This document shows positions 9,431 to 19,256 of a DNA stretch of 25,000 nucleotides, in pieces. Where the stretch lies: contig CM060329.1 in the NCBI GenBank assembly GCA_030674155.1, positions 14,957,511 through 14,982,510 of the forward strand. The letters run 5' to 3'. Made by a program: the position numbers and the translations under genes. The DNA is from Stramonita haemastoma. Taxonomy: Eukaryota > Mollusca > Gastropoda > Neogastropoda > Muricidae. Under the pieces are notes generated by a model. That model made no database searches and was not told the origin of the DNA. It saw nothing but the letters and a program-made list of their open reading frames with translations. How positions within the stretch are numbered: position 1 is the stretch's first letter; every line of letters begins with the position of its first letter.

Positions 9431-9784
9431 ACAGTACATGCGTATGTGTATGTGCGTCTGTGTGTGAGTGTTAGTGTGTATGTCCACGCGTGCAAACGCG
9501 TGTGTGTGTATCCACTTAATGTACCTACACGAATAAGCACACACAACAGACACAAATGTCAAAACACTTCACAAAACTTTCCAACAGCTAAATCGGCAAC
9601 TTTCTTCTTCATCCCCTTCAGTTCTTGTAACGTCTCGCAGTGCACCCAAGTTTACCATCAAACATAGTGCAAGAAACACCGCTTCTTTGAAGCCTGAAGT
9701 CTAGTAGTATCTTGAACTCTGGGCAGCGGCAAAGTAGATAGCAGTGTCTTTTATCCAAATTAAACTATTCTACAACAGAGGCAA
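9431..9784. other. Degenerate GT flank and unique sequence, no gene seen
   Basis: Decayed GT repeat up to about 9512, then non-repetitive sequence. No gene recognised. Confidence 0.55.
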
Positions 9785-10100
9785 TAACCAGTGGTTAAGA
9801 CCATCTGACTTCAATCTCATAATTATGTCCATGCAATCGTAGGTTCAAATCTCTGCGACCTCTGGTGAATTACGGGTCGGTGGATATTTACAATCTCCCA
9901 GGTCAACTTCAAGGGCAGATCTGCCAGTGCCTTAACTCCTTTCGTGTAAATTTACAAGCAAAAAATTAGATATGCACGTTAAAGATCCTGTAGTTCATGT
10001 CAGCGTTCAGTGGGTTACGAAAACACGAATGTACTCTCGGTCGGATCGCGGCTATGTTCACGGTAGGCAAAAATGGCCACGTAGGGAAACTCTCACCATT
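9785..10100 (+). mobile_element. tRNA-derived SINE, family C (degenerate)
   Basis: The head has a box A-like TAACCAGTGGTTAAG (about 9785-9799) and a box B-like GGTTCAAATCTC (9842-9853). The body contains GCACGTTAAAGATCCTGTAG and CATGTCAGCGTTCAGTGGGT (9976-10016), blocks I recall from a SINE common in caenogastropod sequences. The 3' boundary is unclear because the end has diverged or is truncated. Apparent open frames starting near 9972 and 9997 lie within this element and are not genes. Confidence 0.75.
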
Positions 10101-10282
10101 GGTAACCTGCAGAACTCTGGCCGAGGAACTCAAAACAATCACTTCTGTGTGTGGTACCAAAGAGACGTGTGGACACCTCTTATGTTACAGACTTAGCTCC
10201 TTTCAGCAAAATGAGTGTCAAGTAGGATGCAATAGTCTAGACGCAGTAACACATAAGACACCGGACAATAGCGACAGACAGA

Positions 10283-10449
10283 AGAAAAACGACGTTGTAA
10301 GCAACATATCGTAGCCTGGAAAAATCGGGTAAGTCGATAAGGATTGCCAAAGAAGAAGAAGACAAAATGGACATTGTCAGCAAACTTATGATAGTAGCCC
10401 AGGAAAAAACCGTAGCAAGTCAATCAAGATTACGTAAGACTTACGTAAT
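10283..10449. repeat. Diverged tandem duplication ending in a palindrome
   Basis: Two adjacent units of about 70-85 bases align by hand: 10283-10352 and 10354-10440. They share GAAGAAAAACGAC/GAAGACAAAATGGAC, GTTGTAAGCAAC/ATTGTCAGCAAAC, GTAGCC(C), GGAAAAA and AAGTCGATAAGGATTGCC/AAGTCAATCAAGATTACG. The second unit runs into a perfect palindrome with 10-base arms, ATTACGTAAG and CTTACGTAAT (10429-10449), around one central A. Confidence 0.65.
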
Positions 10450-10804
10450 TTGTCCGGGGTATTAACGATTTCTACTTTTCTTATATCATCACAGATATTT
10501 CCAGCTTGCAATACTTGCGGATCGGTCATTTGAACCTACTCCTTTCCATAAACCAATAATCTTGAGAAATGTCAGTATATCATGTAAAGTATTAGAATAA
10601 ATAAAACGTACAATACTTTTTAGATTCAGATCGCTCATGTTTCTTAAATGTAACTTAGTCTTAAAAACACAGCATTACAATAAAAGCAACGTATTTTTCT
10701 CGAGAATAACCGCCTGTGGTGCATGTACGACCACGTTCACATGCCTGTACATAAGTTTGCACACTTGTGCACGTGCATAAACACGCGCGCACGTGCGAAC
10801 ACGC
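10450..10804. other. Unique AT-rich sequence, no gene seen
   Basis: Non-repetitive and AT-rich. No gene recognised. Confidence 0.55.
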
Positions 10805-10844
10805 ACGCACGCACACACACACACACACACACACACAAGCATAT

Positions 10845-10883
<39 letters not shown>

Positions 10884-10921
10884 CGCATACATACGCACGA
10901 CGCACGCACCACGCACAAGAG

Positions 10922-11006
<85 letters not shown>

Positions 11007-11036
11007 AGAGGAGAGGAGAGAGAGAGAGAGAGAAGC
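10805..11036. repeat. CA, AT and GA dinucleotide tracts in series
   Basis: CA at 10805-10837, AT at about 10841-10883 with one AATA break, a 35-base CGCA-rich spacer, then GA at 10918-11036 with AGGAG interruptions. Confidence 0.96.
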
Positions 11037-11308
11037 AAAGAAAACAAATACTGGAAGAAACAGAAGAAAGAAGTAGAGCAAAGTGTATAACACAGACATT
11101 TGCAGCATAGCCCCATGTGGAAGTGATCCACCACCCCACTTACAACAGACCAGTTGTATCTGGCAACCTGCATTGGGACTGCCAACAAAGAGAGAAAACA
11201 GGGGCCCATTCACATCACTGTTCACAACTTCTCTGCTCTGCTCCACTTCCTCTTCTCTCACACCCCTCTTCTCTCCCAATTCATACTGGCCTGTTTCTAC
11301 TTGCGAGC

Positions 11309-11574
<266 letters not shown>

Positions 11575-11579
11575 GCGCA

Positions 11580-12019
11580 TCTTTTCCATAACAAAGTTCG
11601 GAATAACAATATATGAACAAACAACTAAACACATTTTTTGAAGGTAGATGGAATTTAAAAAAAAAAAAAAAAAAAAAGGTGAGACAATGGACGTTCATCC
11701 AAAGCAAAGAAAATAGTATTTCACACAATACTAATTTATTTATCAGAAGTCTTATGAATGGCTAATATCACCCACAGAGAAACAAGTGGACGACTATTTC
11801 AGGAAAAGATATCTTGAAATATTTATGTCAAACCAACATTGTATTTTGTACATGGATGCAATATATGGCTCCGTAAAAGTTGGTTTACTCTGCCGCGAAA
11901 AGAGTATGCAAATCTGGAAAAGCTTTTCCCCTTTATGTCAGGCCTGTGTGTGTAGTCTGTTTTCCTAAGAAAAGTGAACGTTCAATGCAAAACGAGATCA
12001 TAATCAGCCCCTTATGCGT
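11580..12019. other. Mostly unique sequence with an A run and one short open stretch
   Basis: An A run lies at 11657-11678. A plus-strand stop-free stretch runs from about 11729 to 11968 (stop TAA), is not low-complexity and contains the residues YEWLISPTEKQVDDYFRKRY. Its first in-frame ATG is internal, at 11825. I recognise no domain; it could be a decayed exon or chance. Confidence 0.35.
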
Positions 12020-12320
12020 TTTGGGGGACGGGTTTGCTTAGGGTCAGAGCACTCGTTTTCCCAAGCCAAGGTTAAGCAGCATCGTGTGTGGTTACCAATT
12101 GGTTGGGTGACCGTTTGCGTGCACGCCTTGGTTACAGTAGAGTCCCCCAGTTCATCCAGCTGTAAATGGGTACCTGCCCTATTTAGGGTCAGAGAAGGTA
12201 AAACAGTGAGGGACAGGAGATGGACGCCGCCCTCAATAAGCTGACCCCTGGAGAAGGTGAGGTTTTTGATGCCTCGCTCTCCTACGGCCACATAGGTTAT
12301 AGGACACCTTTATCTTTTTT
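12020..12320 (+). mobile_element. SINE with tRNA-like box A and 5S rRNA-like promoter, copy 2
   Basis: The segment 12071-12113 aligns without gaps to the internal control region of animal 5S rRNA, as I remember it, at 32 of 43 bases by hand. This includes TTAAGCAG, TCG, TGGTTA and GGGTGACCG. The preceding head (12030-12055) is a degraded tRNA box A region, better preserved in the minus-strand copy at 3966-4272. The core TCATCCAGCTGTAAATGGGT is at 12152-12171. The 3' half has GGGTCAGAGAAGGTAAAACA, CGCCGCCCTCAATAAG, GATGCCTCGCTCTCC and a CACCTTTAT tail. Confidence 0.85.
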
Positions 12321-12776
12321 ATACGTTTCTCCCCCATGAACGTAAAATATATGGTACATACCAAGATCCAGTAGATAGTATCACTCCTAGATACCGTTCA
12401 TGAGTTGAAAAAAGAATGTGAGAGAAAGATGTGAATGTAAATAGATTTTCAACATTGAACTTTAATTATTTCAACTGAGGATCCTCGTGATAAGAGGGAG
12501 GGGGGGGGGCTACCTTTAAGATGCTAGGGTTTAGAGAGACAAAGGTGGTGGTACTTTTTTGCCTGACCCCCATATTCGATTCTTTTTCTCTTTTTATTTC
12601 ATGCATTGTTTTGTACATATAGATCTAGTATCCGTGTGAACGAGGTTTTCTAAGTAGGCATCCGTATTACTGATATAAAAATGGCGTATTTTCGTTGTAA
12701 GGCATGTTTTCCATAAACGTTATTTTTTTTATATCTCTTAGTCACTTCATCTGTTTCAACAACACTGTCAGTCCAC

Positions 12777-12780
<4 letters not shown>
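12321..12780. other. Unique sequence with a G run, no gene seen
   Basis: Non-repetitive apart from a G run near 12501-12509. No gene recognised. Confidence 0.55.
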
Positions 12781-12857
<77 letters not shown>

Positions 12858-13050
12858 ACACACACACACACACACACACACACGCACGCACGCACGCACA
12901 CACACACACATTCTGTAAAAAGACAGACTTTCGAGGCAGAAGGACACGGAAGACCTTGGCCCTATAAACTCCGGGTCTGCTGAGAAGCAGACTGTCTGTC
13001 TGTCTGTCTGTCTTGTCTGTCTGTCTGTCTCTGTCTGTCTGTCTGTCTGG
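12781..13050. repeat. CT, CA and CTGT microsatellites
   Basis: CT at 12781-12857, CA and CGCA at 12859-12910, an 80-base unique gap, then CTGT at 12991-13050 with single-unit interruptions. Confidence 0.95.
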
Positions 13051-13077
13051 GCTGAACCATCAGCTTATTGCCCAGGC

Positions 13078-13112
13078 TGTTTTCCTCACGGTCTGTCACA
13101 CTGAGCACACGT
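13078..13112 (-). other. Exon-end-like segment with splice donor, copy 3 (degenerate)
   Basis: On the minus strand CTCAGTGTGACAGACC is followed by GTGAGG, a plausible donor. It aligns with CAGTGCCACAGACC plus GTAAGT at 7986 and 14927. In the same frame as the other two copies this one has a TGA stop (CAG TG- to -TGA CAG), so it is broken or used in another frame. The adjacent GGAA microsatellite would act as a pyrimidine tract on the minus strand, with CCAG at 13113-13116. Confidence 0.3.
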
Positions 13113-13114
13113 CT

Positions 13115-13194
13115 GGAAGGAAGGAAGGAAGGAAGGAAGGAGGAAGGAAGGAAGGAAGGAAGGAGGAGGAAGGAAGGAGGGAGGAGGAAGGGAG
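13115..13194. repeat. GGAA tetranucleotide microsatellite
   Basis: About 80 bases of GGAA with GGAGGA interruptions. Repeated GGAA is the core of ETS-family binding sites, but function here is unknown. Confidence 0.95.
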
Positions 13195-13335
13195 GGCCAC
13201 ACTACATGTATAGGCAGGGATGTCTGCTGGAGCGTGATAAGGATTCCTGGTAGTATAGCCTAGCCCTTCCTGGCTGACTATTACCCACAGGTGACAGCGC
13301 AGACAGAAGAACAGTATGTGGGAAACAAAAATGGA

Positions 13336-13497
13336 CACCAAGATATGGAAGCCAAATCGACAGAAATGGACACCAAAAAACAGATCGACAGAAATGCAAA
13401 CCAAATCGACAGAAATGCAAACCAAATCGACAGAAATGCAAACCAAATCGACAGAAATGCAAACCAAATCGACAGAAATGCAAACCAAATCGACTGA
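13336..13497 (+). repeat. 21-base minisatellite, open on both strands
   Basis: Five perfect 21-base units (13384-13488), ATCGACAGAAATGCAAACCA plus A, with a partial sixth and diverged units upstream from about 13336. The unit is seven codons long; the plus frame reads QIDRNAN repeats and ends at a TGA at 13495. The upstream frame has no ATG; it opens after CCCACAG (13284-13290), which resembles a splice acceptor. The minus frame (CISVDLV repeats) is also open, as expected for any unit that is a multiple of three without stops. Perfect identity between units suggests recent expansion. Confidence 0.85.
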
Positions 13498-14040
13498 TTG
13501 CCATTGTTATTGTCTTGCCTGACATTGGTTATGTGGAGACTGGAATAGATTTGTCGTGACAAGCCAACGAATTATAAGAAATAAACTACAGTTTCTGCAA
13601 TGTTCATGCTGCAAACTTTTGAAAACACATCCGATATAAGGCATCTCAAGAAGCAAACTATAGGTAGGACATTGTGTGAGATGATCTTGAATACATGAAT
13701 CAGAACATTATGTATTTAACTGTATTTGCTTGCTTACATCTAACATGCTAGTGAAAAAGATTACTGGCCTTGAGTGGAACAACATACTAGGGAAAGCTGA
13801 GAAGACCAAGGAGTGGAGGAGGCTGGTTTAAAAGATTAATCTTCAGTGGTAGGTGCCACAACGGCCGACTAGACTACGGGATAGCTGAGGGTGAAGGTGA
13901 AAAATGTGTATGAGCAAAACCGCAAGATCTATTCTTATACTATAATCCAAATAAGTCACTGGATCAACAAGAATGATTATAATCTCCAACTAATCGTCCT
14001 TGGTGATGACATGTCCTCCTCCTGGTGAACACAGCGCACT
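13498..14040. other. Unique sequence, no gene seen
   Basis: Non-repetitive between two minisatellites. No gene recognised. Confidence 0.55.
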
Positions 14041-14832
14041 GACAATGAACAAAGCTTCTCCCATCCCTGTACAACAATGAACAAAGTTTCTCCCATCACT
14101 GTACAACAGACAATGAACAAAGCTTCTCCCATCCCTGTACAACAGACAATGAACAAAGCTTCTCCCATCACTGTACAACAGACAGTGAACAAAGCTTCTC
14201 CCATCACTGTACAACAGACAATGAACAAAGCTTCTCCCATCCCTGTACAACAATGAACAAAGCTTCTCCCATCACTGTACAACAATGAACAAAGCTTCTC
14301 CCATCACTGTACAACAATGAACAAAGCTTCACCCATCACTGTACAACAGACAATGAACAAAGCTTCTCCCATCACTGTACAACAGACAATGAACAAAGCT
14401 TCTCCCATCACTGTACAACAATGAACAAAGCTTCACCCATCACTGTACAACAACAATGAACAAAGCTTCTCCCATCACTGTACAACAGACAATGAACAAA
14501 GCTTCTCCATCACTGTACAACAATGAACAAAGCTTCACCATCACTGTACAACAGACAATGAACAAAGCTTCTCCCATCACTGTACAACAGACAATGAACA
14601 AAGCTTCTCCCATCACTGTACAACAGACAATGAACAAAGCTTCTCCCATCACTGTACAACAATGAACAAAGCTTCTCTCCATCACTGTACAACAATGAAC
14701 AAAGCTTCTCCCATCACTGTACAACAGACAATGAACAAAGCTTCTCCATCACTGTACAACAATGAACAAAGCTTCTCCCATCACTGTACAACAGACAATG
14801 AACAAAGCTTCTCCCATCACTGTACAACAGAC
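14041..14832. repeat. 32/36-base minisatellite, about 23 units
   Basis: Each unit begins CAATGAACAAAGCTTCTCCC and continues ATCACTGTACAA, giving 32 bases; many units add CAGA for 36. I count about 23 units in irregular order. Most contain a HindIII site (AAGCTT). Variants include ATCCCTG for ATCACTG, CACCC for CTCCC and single-base deletions (CTCCATC). Because 32-base units and indels break phase, the apparent frames (MNKASPITVQQT, or FVHCLLYSDGRS on the other strand) are interrupted, so the array is best read as non-coding. Confidence 0.95.
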
Positions 14833-14879
14833 ACAACGGGGCCCAATGAACTGTTGAACTCTGGATCCTCCACCCAAAA

Positions 14880-15040
14880 TAGGTGTCTGTCTGTTTCTGT
14901 CCTCCAGACCACACTGTTTTACTTACGGTCTGTGGCACTGGAAAGGTTGGGGCAGTGACCTCTGTAGCTGCTGGGGCATGTTGTGTCTTCTTCACAGTGA
15001 CAGCAGGAGGGAGACAGGAGTCATGGTGACGTAGAGAAAG
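14880..15040 (-). other. Putative short exon with strong splice donor, copy 2
   Basis: On the minus strand a pyrimidine-rich run (CTGTCTCCCTCCTGCTGTCA) leads to GTGAAG, a plausible acceptor. The inferred 63-base exon (14927-14989) reads KTQHAPAATEVTAPTFPVPQ and then T, followed by GTAAGT. The donor-side sequence is almost identical to that at 7976-8004, and blocks further upstream (GGGGCATG, GACAGGAG) also match. Threonine/proline/alanine-rich content would fit a mucin-like or linker exon, but this is speculation. Confidence 0.4.
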
Positions 15041-15202
15041 CGGAGATCAGAGAGGACTCCATCATTTCCGTGTATATTATGATATATCGCCGGAATATTT
15101 TGTGTGCGAGTAATACTGATCCTTTTGTGTCACTATCATCGGAATGAGTATTGTGTATACTTCTATGAATACATGCATGCTTTTAGGAGCACAAGAATTA
15201 TC

Positions 15203-15632
15203 ATATTTATTTATTTATTTATTTATTTATTTACTTATTTACTTATTTATTTATTCATTCATTCTTTTGTGTCGAGGATAATGGAATAAGCAGTCTTGTT
15301 CCTTTTTACATCAAGTCCCCGTGTTTAAGCAGTTTGGTAAATTTTGTCATCTGTTCCCACCGCCATACATTGACCTACTCTTTCGAAAAGCAGAACAGGA
15401 TTTAACATGTGCGCAAGATAGAACATCTTGCGCACACGTTAAATGATGAGACTATAGACGCCTGTGTTCACACACGGGGCCTCGGTTTATATTCTCATCG
15501 AAAAGACTTTTCGGGGGAGTGGAGTCTGCACTGATGTTGACTCCAAGGGAAAAATCCCCTCGAACGGGATAGGAACCTGGGTCGTCAGATTACAAGCGCA
15601 GTGTTTTGACCACTAGGCTATCCTGTCCCCCA
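15203..15632 (-). mobile_element. tRNA-derived SINE, family A, copy 7 (internally rearranged)
   Basis: The minus strand has box A TAGCCTAGTGG (about 15610-15620), a diverged box B, the central domain and a long AAAT/AAGT tail (15203-15262). Between the central domain and the CTGTTCCGCTTTTC-like block it carries extra sequence (about 15417-15465) matching the opposite strand of the same family: TCTTGCGCACACGTTAAA and GATGAGACTATAGA. This makes a hairpin of 19-base arms (15401-15419 and 15425-15443, one mismatch) around AGAAC. It fits template switching or gene conversion between inverted copies. Confidence 0.88.
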
Positions 15633-15701
15633 TAGGAGTAGTGATGAGGAAGGGAAAGCGGGGATAAGAACAGACTCCACAATGTTCATCTCTATATTGC
15701 T

Positions 15702-15865
15702 GAGTCCTTCGGATGAGACTATAGACCAAGGCCCCGTGTGCGAACGCACTCAGAATATCTTGCACACACGTTAAAAACCTGTTCCGCCTTTAGGAAGAGC
15801 AGGCCATTGTGTGCCGGTAGGCATGGATGACAACAAAATGAAAAAAACAGCATACACACAGGTGT
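15702..15865 (+). mobile_element. tRNA-derived SINE, family A, copy 8 (partial)
   Basis: The copy starts in the central domain (GAGTCCTTCGGATGAGACTA) and continues to ACAGCATACACACAGGTGTC. Head and 3' tail are missing. It faces copy 7 head to head 70 bases away, giving a second inverted SINE pair in the window. Confidence 0.85.
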
Positions 15866-15971
15866 CATGTCTAGACACCCTCCCTGAGGAAAAATCAGGG
15901 GAGTTAGGAGTAACCAGGGCGGTTCGGGGCAGTAGGCTTACATGGTAACTTTCTGGCGGCTCCTGCGACGG

Positions 15972-16198
<227 letters not shown>

Positions 16199-16385
16199 AA
16201 TGGGTTATTGCAGGTAACGCTGGCACATTGCACAGAGCACAGAGAGTAATTCAGTGCCGAATGTCTGGAATCCGTCAGAGATGACGGAGACAGGACAAAC
16301 AGGCAGCCTGTCTTTAAACCCTCACTGGAGACAGAAAACATGCACATACAACAACTCGGTCCCCGCTTCCCTCACTCCCTTCATC

Positions 16386-16388
<3 letters not shown>
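16199..16388. other. Unique spacer
   Basis: About 190 non-repetitive bases with no gene recognised. Confidence 0.5.
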
Positions 16389-16477
<89 letters not shown>

Positions 16478-16493
16478 AAGAAAAAAAAAAAAA

Positions 16494-16531
<38 letters not shown>

Positions 16532-16743
16532 CAGAGAAGACAGAGACAGAGACACAGAGAGAGACACAGAGAGAAGAGACAGAGACAGAGACAGAGAGAG
16601 ACAGAGACAGAGACAGACAGACAGAGAGAGACAGACAGAGAAGACAGAAGACAGAGACAGAGAAAGAGAGACGAGAGAAGAGACAGAGAGAGAAATAGAG
16701 AGAGAGAAATGATTCTGATGATGATGACGATGGGGGTGGAGAA

Positions 16744-16792
<49 letters not shown>

Positions 16793-16917
16793 GCGACAAT
16801 TGTGACGACAATGATGATGATGGTGGTGGTGATGATGATGAGGAGGAGGAGGGAGATGATGAGGATGATGATTATGAGGAGGATGGTTATGAGGACGATT
16901 ATGATGAGGACGACGGC

Positions 16918-16956
<39 letters not shown>
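16389..16956. repeat. GT, GA/CAGA and GAT microsatellite series
   Basis: GT at 16389-16468, GA with GACA at 16469-16708, then GAT/GAC/GAG trinucleotides at 16715-16956. A single 208-codon frame spans all three, but its sequence (VCVC, ETER, MMMM) is only the repeats. Confidence 0.97.
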
Positions 16957-16958
<2 letters not shown>

Positions 16959-17048
16959 CTGAATGAATAGTTGTGAAGCTATTTTTTTCTAATCTTTAAC
17001 ATACATCATATACTTCAATACATCTAAATTTAGCAACATTTTTATAAA

Positions 17049-17104
17049 AAGAGAAAGAGAGAGAGGGAGAGGGAGAGAGAGGGAGAGAGAGGGAGAGAGA
17101 GGAG

Positions 17105-17200
<96 letters not shown>

Positions 17201-17234
17201 GACAGAGAGACAGGAGAGAGAGACAGAGAGAGAT
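17049..17234. repeat. GA and CAGA microsatellite
   Basis: GAGG and GA repeats (17049-17156), CAGA (17157-17200), then mixed GA to 17234. Confidence 0.96.
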
Positions 17235-17297
17235 CCTCTATGTGTCCCTTTGTAACCATTAACCATAACCTTAACCTCAACCATTCATTATTTGCGT

Positions 17298-17300
<3 letters not shown>

Positions 17301-17349
<49 letters not shown>

Positions 17350-17375
17350 CACACACGCACGCACACACGCACGCA

Positions 17376-17471
<96 letters not shown>
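17301..17471. repeat. Long CA dinucleotide tract
   Basis: CA repeats over about 170 bases, with one block of CGCA and GCAGA variants at 17345-17380 and an uninterrupted run of about 90 bases after it. Confidence 0.97.
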
Positions 17472-17474
<3 letters not shown>

Positions 17475-17916
17475 CACAGGAAGAAAGGTTAAAAAAATAA
17501 ACCGCTATTTTATCAATCTATATTCTGCAACTAATTTGCTGAATAAATGCATTTACTCTGCCCCATAATATCATTGTTCTTGCAAAAGACTGGTTTTTAA
17601 CTCCCTTAATGATTTTGTGCACGCAAACAAGATTTTTTAGCTTCCTTTTCTTTGCTTTGTTTTGTCTTCCTTGTGATCAGAATTGCAAACCTCTTCTGAC
17701 CCTCCTTTCAGTATCAACAGTATCCCCACTTTCTGGAGGTTCTGTGCTAAGAATCTCCTCTACTCTCTCCTTCTCCTTGCCTCTGCCTTGTTTCTTTGCT
17801 ACCTGTCAGTCCTCCTCGTCTGTTTTCTGCCTTCTGGGTTCATTCTCCTGCCTTTTTTCCAGAAGCTCTTGGCAAAGGAATTCCTTGTTGCAGCTTCCTC
17901 ATCATGTCATCTCCAT

Positions 17917-17920
<4 letters not shown>
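17472..17920. other. Unique, pyrimidine-rich sequence, no gene seen
   Basis: Non-repetitive but strongly C/T-rich from about 17690. A plus-strand open stretch through it is hydrophobic (L, S, F-rich), as pyrimidine-rich sequence always is, and runs into the CA tract. I do not accept it as a gene. Confidence 0.5.
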
Positions 17921-17977
<57 letters not shown>

Positions 17978-18052
17978 CACACACACACCACACCACACAC
18001 ACCCCATCTCTCTGTCTGTCTGTCTGTCTGTCTCTCTCACACACCACACACC
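17921..18052. repeat. CA tract followed by CTGT units
   Basis: CA at 17921-17977 with later ACC interruptions, then TCTGTCTG units at 18008-18035. Confidence 0.95.
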
Positions 18053-18545
18053 ATCTTCTCTCCTCACCCCACCACCCCACCCACCCATTCTTACATCACC
18101 CACCCCCTTTCTTTTATCTCAATCAACACAAACTATCGATAATTATGTTCAGTCACCTATTCCACCTCTCCCACCCCACCCCTCCAACCCTCCAACCTCG
18201 CCCCGACCCCACCCTTACCTCCTGTCGCCTCACCCCCACTTTTCACCACAGCAGGAGATTCATCAGCGGAAACCTTCCTTCCTCCAAAGGCCGGGGCGTG
18301 TTTTATCAAGGTGATGATGGTGTGGATGGGAGGGGAGGGGAGGGAGAAACCCTGGCCTGACCACACCGCCCAGGAAGGAAAGAAAGCAATCTGCTGGCTG
18401 CATAGGGTCTGCCCCCTGCCTGCTGTGCTAGGGACACTGCTAGGTGCTTTGGTTACAATATACTTGGGAAAGTATTGTCTGTCTGTATTCTAATTGTTCT
18501 TGTTGTTGCTATTTTTGTTCTTTTTGTTGTTGTTCTTATTATCCT
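18053..18545. other. C-rich then unique sequence, no gene seen
   Basis: CCAC and CCCACC-rich to about 18240, then non-repetitive. No gene recognised. Confidence 0.5.
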
Positions 18546-18682
18546 TCTTCTTCTTCTTCTTCTTCTTCTTCTTCTTCTTCTTCTTCTTCTTCTTCTTCGT
18601 CGTCGTCGTCCGTCGTCGTCGTTCTTCTTCTTCTTCTTCGAGCTTCTTCTTAGTTGTCGTTGTCGTTGTTGTTGTCGTCGTC
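18546..18682. repeat. CTT/CGT/GTT trinucleotide tract
   Basis: CTT units at 18546-18597, CGT units to about 18620, CTT again, then GTC/GTT units to 18682. Another stepped compound repeat. Confidence 0.95.
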
Positions 18683-19057
18683 GAACGCTCAGATAATCAC
18701 TTTTGTGGACTGTCATATGAGCGAGAATGCATTGCGCTGCTGTTAAGCGCCTGACAAGTCAGACCTAGGGCACCCGATTTCAACGTGAGAGATAACTGTT
18801 ATTTTAAACTTGCTAGAAAAATGGACCAGAAAGGCACCCCACCAAACAAACAAAAACAAGAAAAAGCTCTCAAAGACAAACAAGGCGTGACATGAAGAAA
18901 GGGAACACAGCAAAAATAAAGAAGGGGACGGAAAAGAAGGGATTTATATGACAGAATTTCCACAGAGTGGGGATGCTGTTTTTCTTCCTGGGCACCCCCT
19001 TAGTGGATTGGGACGTAGTGCATGATTAATGTACTTTTCTTGTTCTCTGTTTGTTTA
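18683..19057. other. Unique sequence, no gene seen
   Basis: Non-repetitive. No gene or RNA gene recognised. Confidence 0.55.
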
Positions 19058-19098
19058 CTCAGTCAGTCAGTCAGTCAGTCAGTCAGTCAGCCAGCCAG

Positions 19099-19147
<49 letters not shown>

Positions 19148-19181
19148 TGCCTGCCTGCCTGCCTGCCTGCCTCCTCTCCCC

Positions 19182-19255
<74 letters not shown>

Positions 19256-19256
19256 T
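19058..19256. repeat. Stepped CAGT, CAGC, CTGC and CT microsatellite
   Basis: CAGT units (19060-19091), CAGC units (19092-19145), CTGC units (19146-19171), then CT to 19255. The last CT runs directly into the head of family A copy 9. Confidence 0.97.

Noticed and set aside
9972..10314. Two overlapping plus-strand proteins
   Set aside because: Both start inside the body of the family C SINE and run into a duplicated non-coding segment.
12071..12113. Genuine 5S rRNA gene or pseudogene
   Set aside because: Similarity covers only the internal promoter region, is flanked by SINE sequence on both sides, and recurs in the same setting at 3966-4272.
14041..14832. CRISPR array or coding repeat
   Set aside because: Units are directly adjacent without spacers, and mixed 32/36-base lengths break the frame.
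16715..16956. Acidic D/E-rich or poly-M protein
   Set aside because: GAT/GAG trinucleotide microsatellite with no supporting context.
17609..18360. Membrane-protein exon
   Set aside because: Hydrophobic residues follow from pyrimidine-rich sequence; the frame passes through a CA tract and has no splice or domain support.
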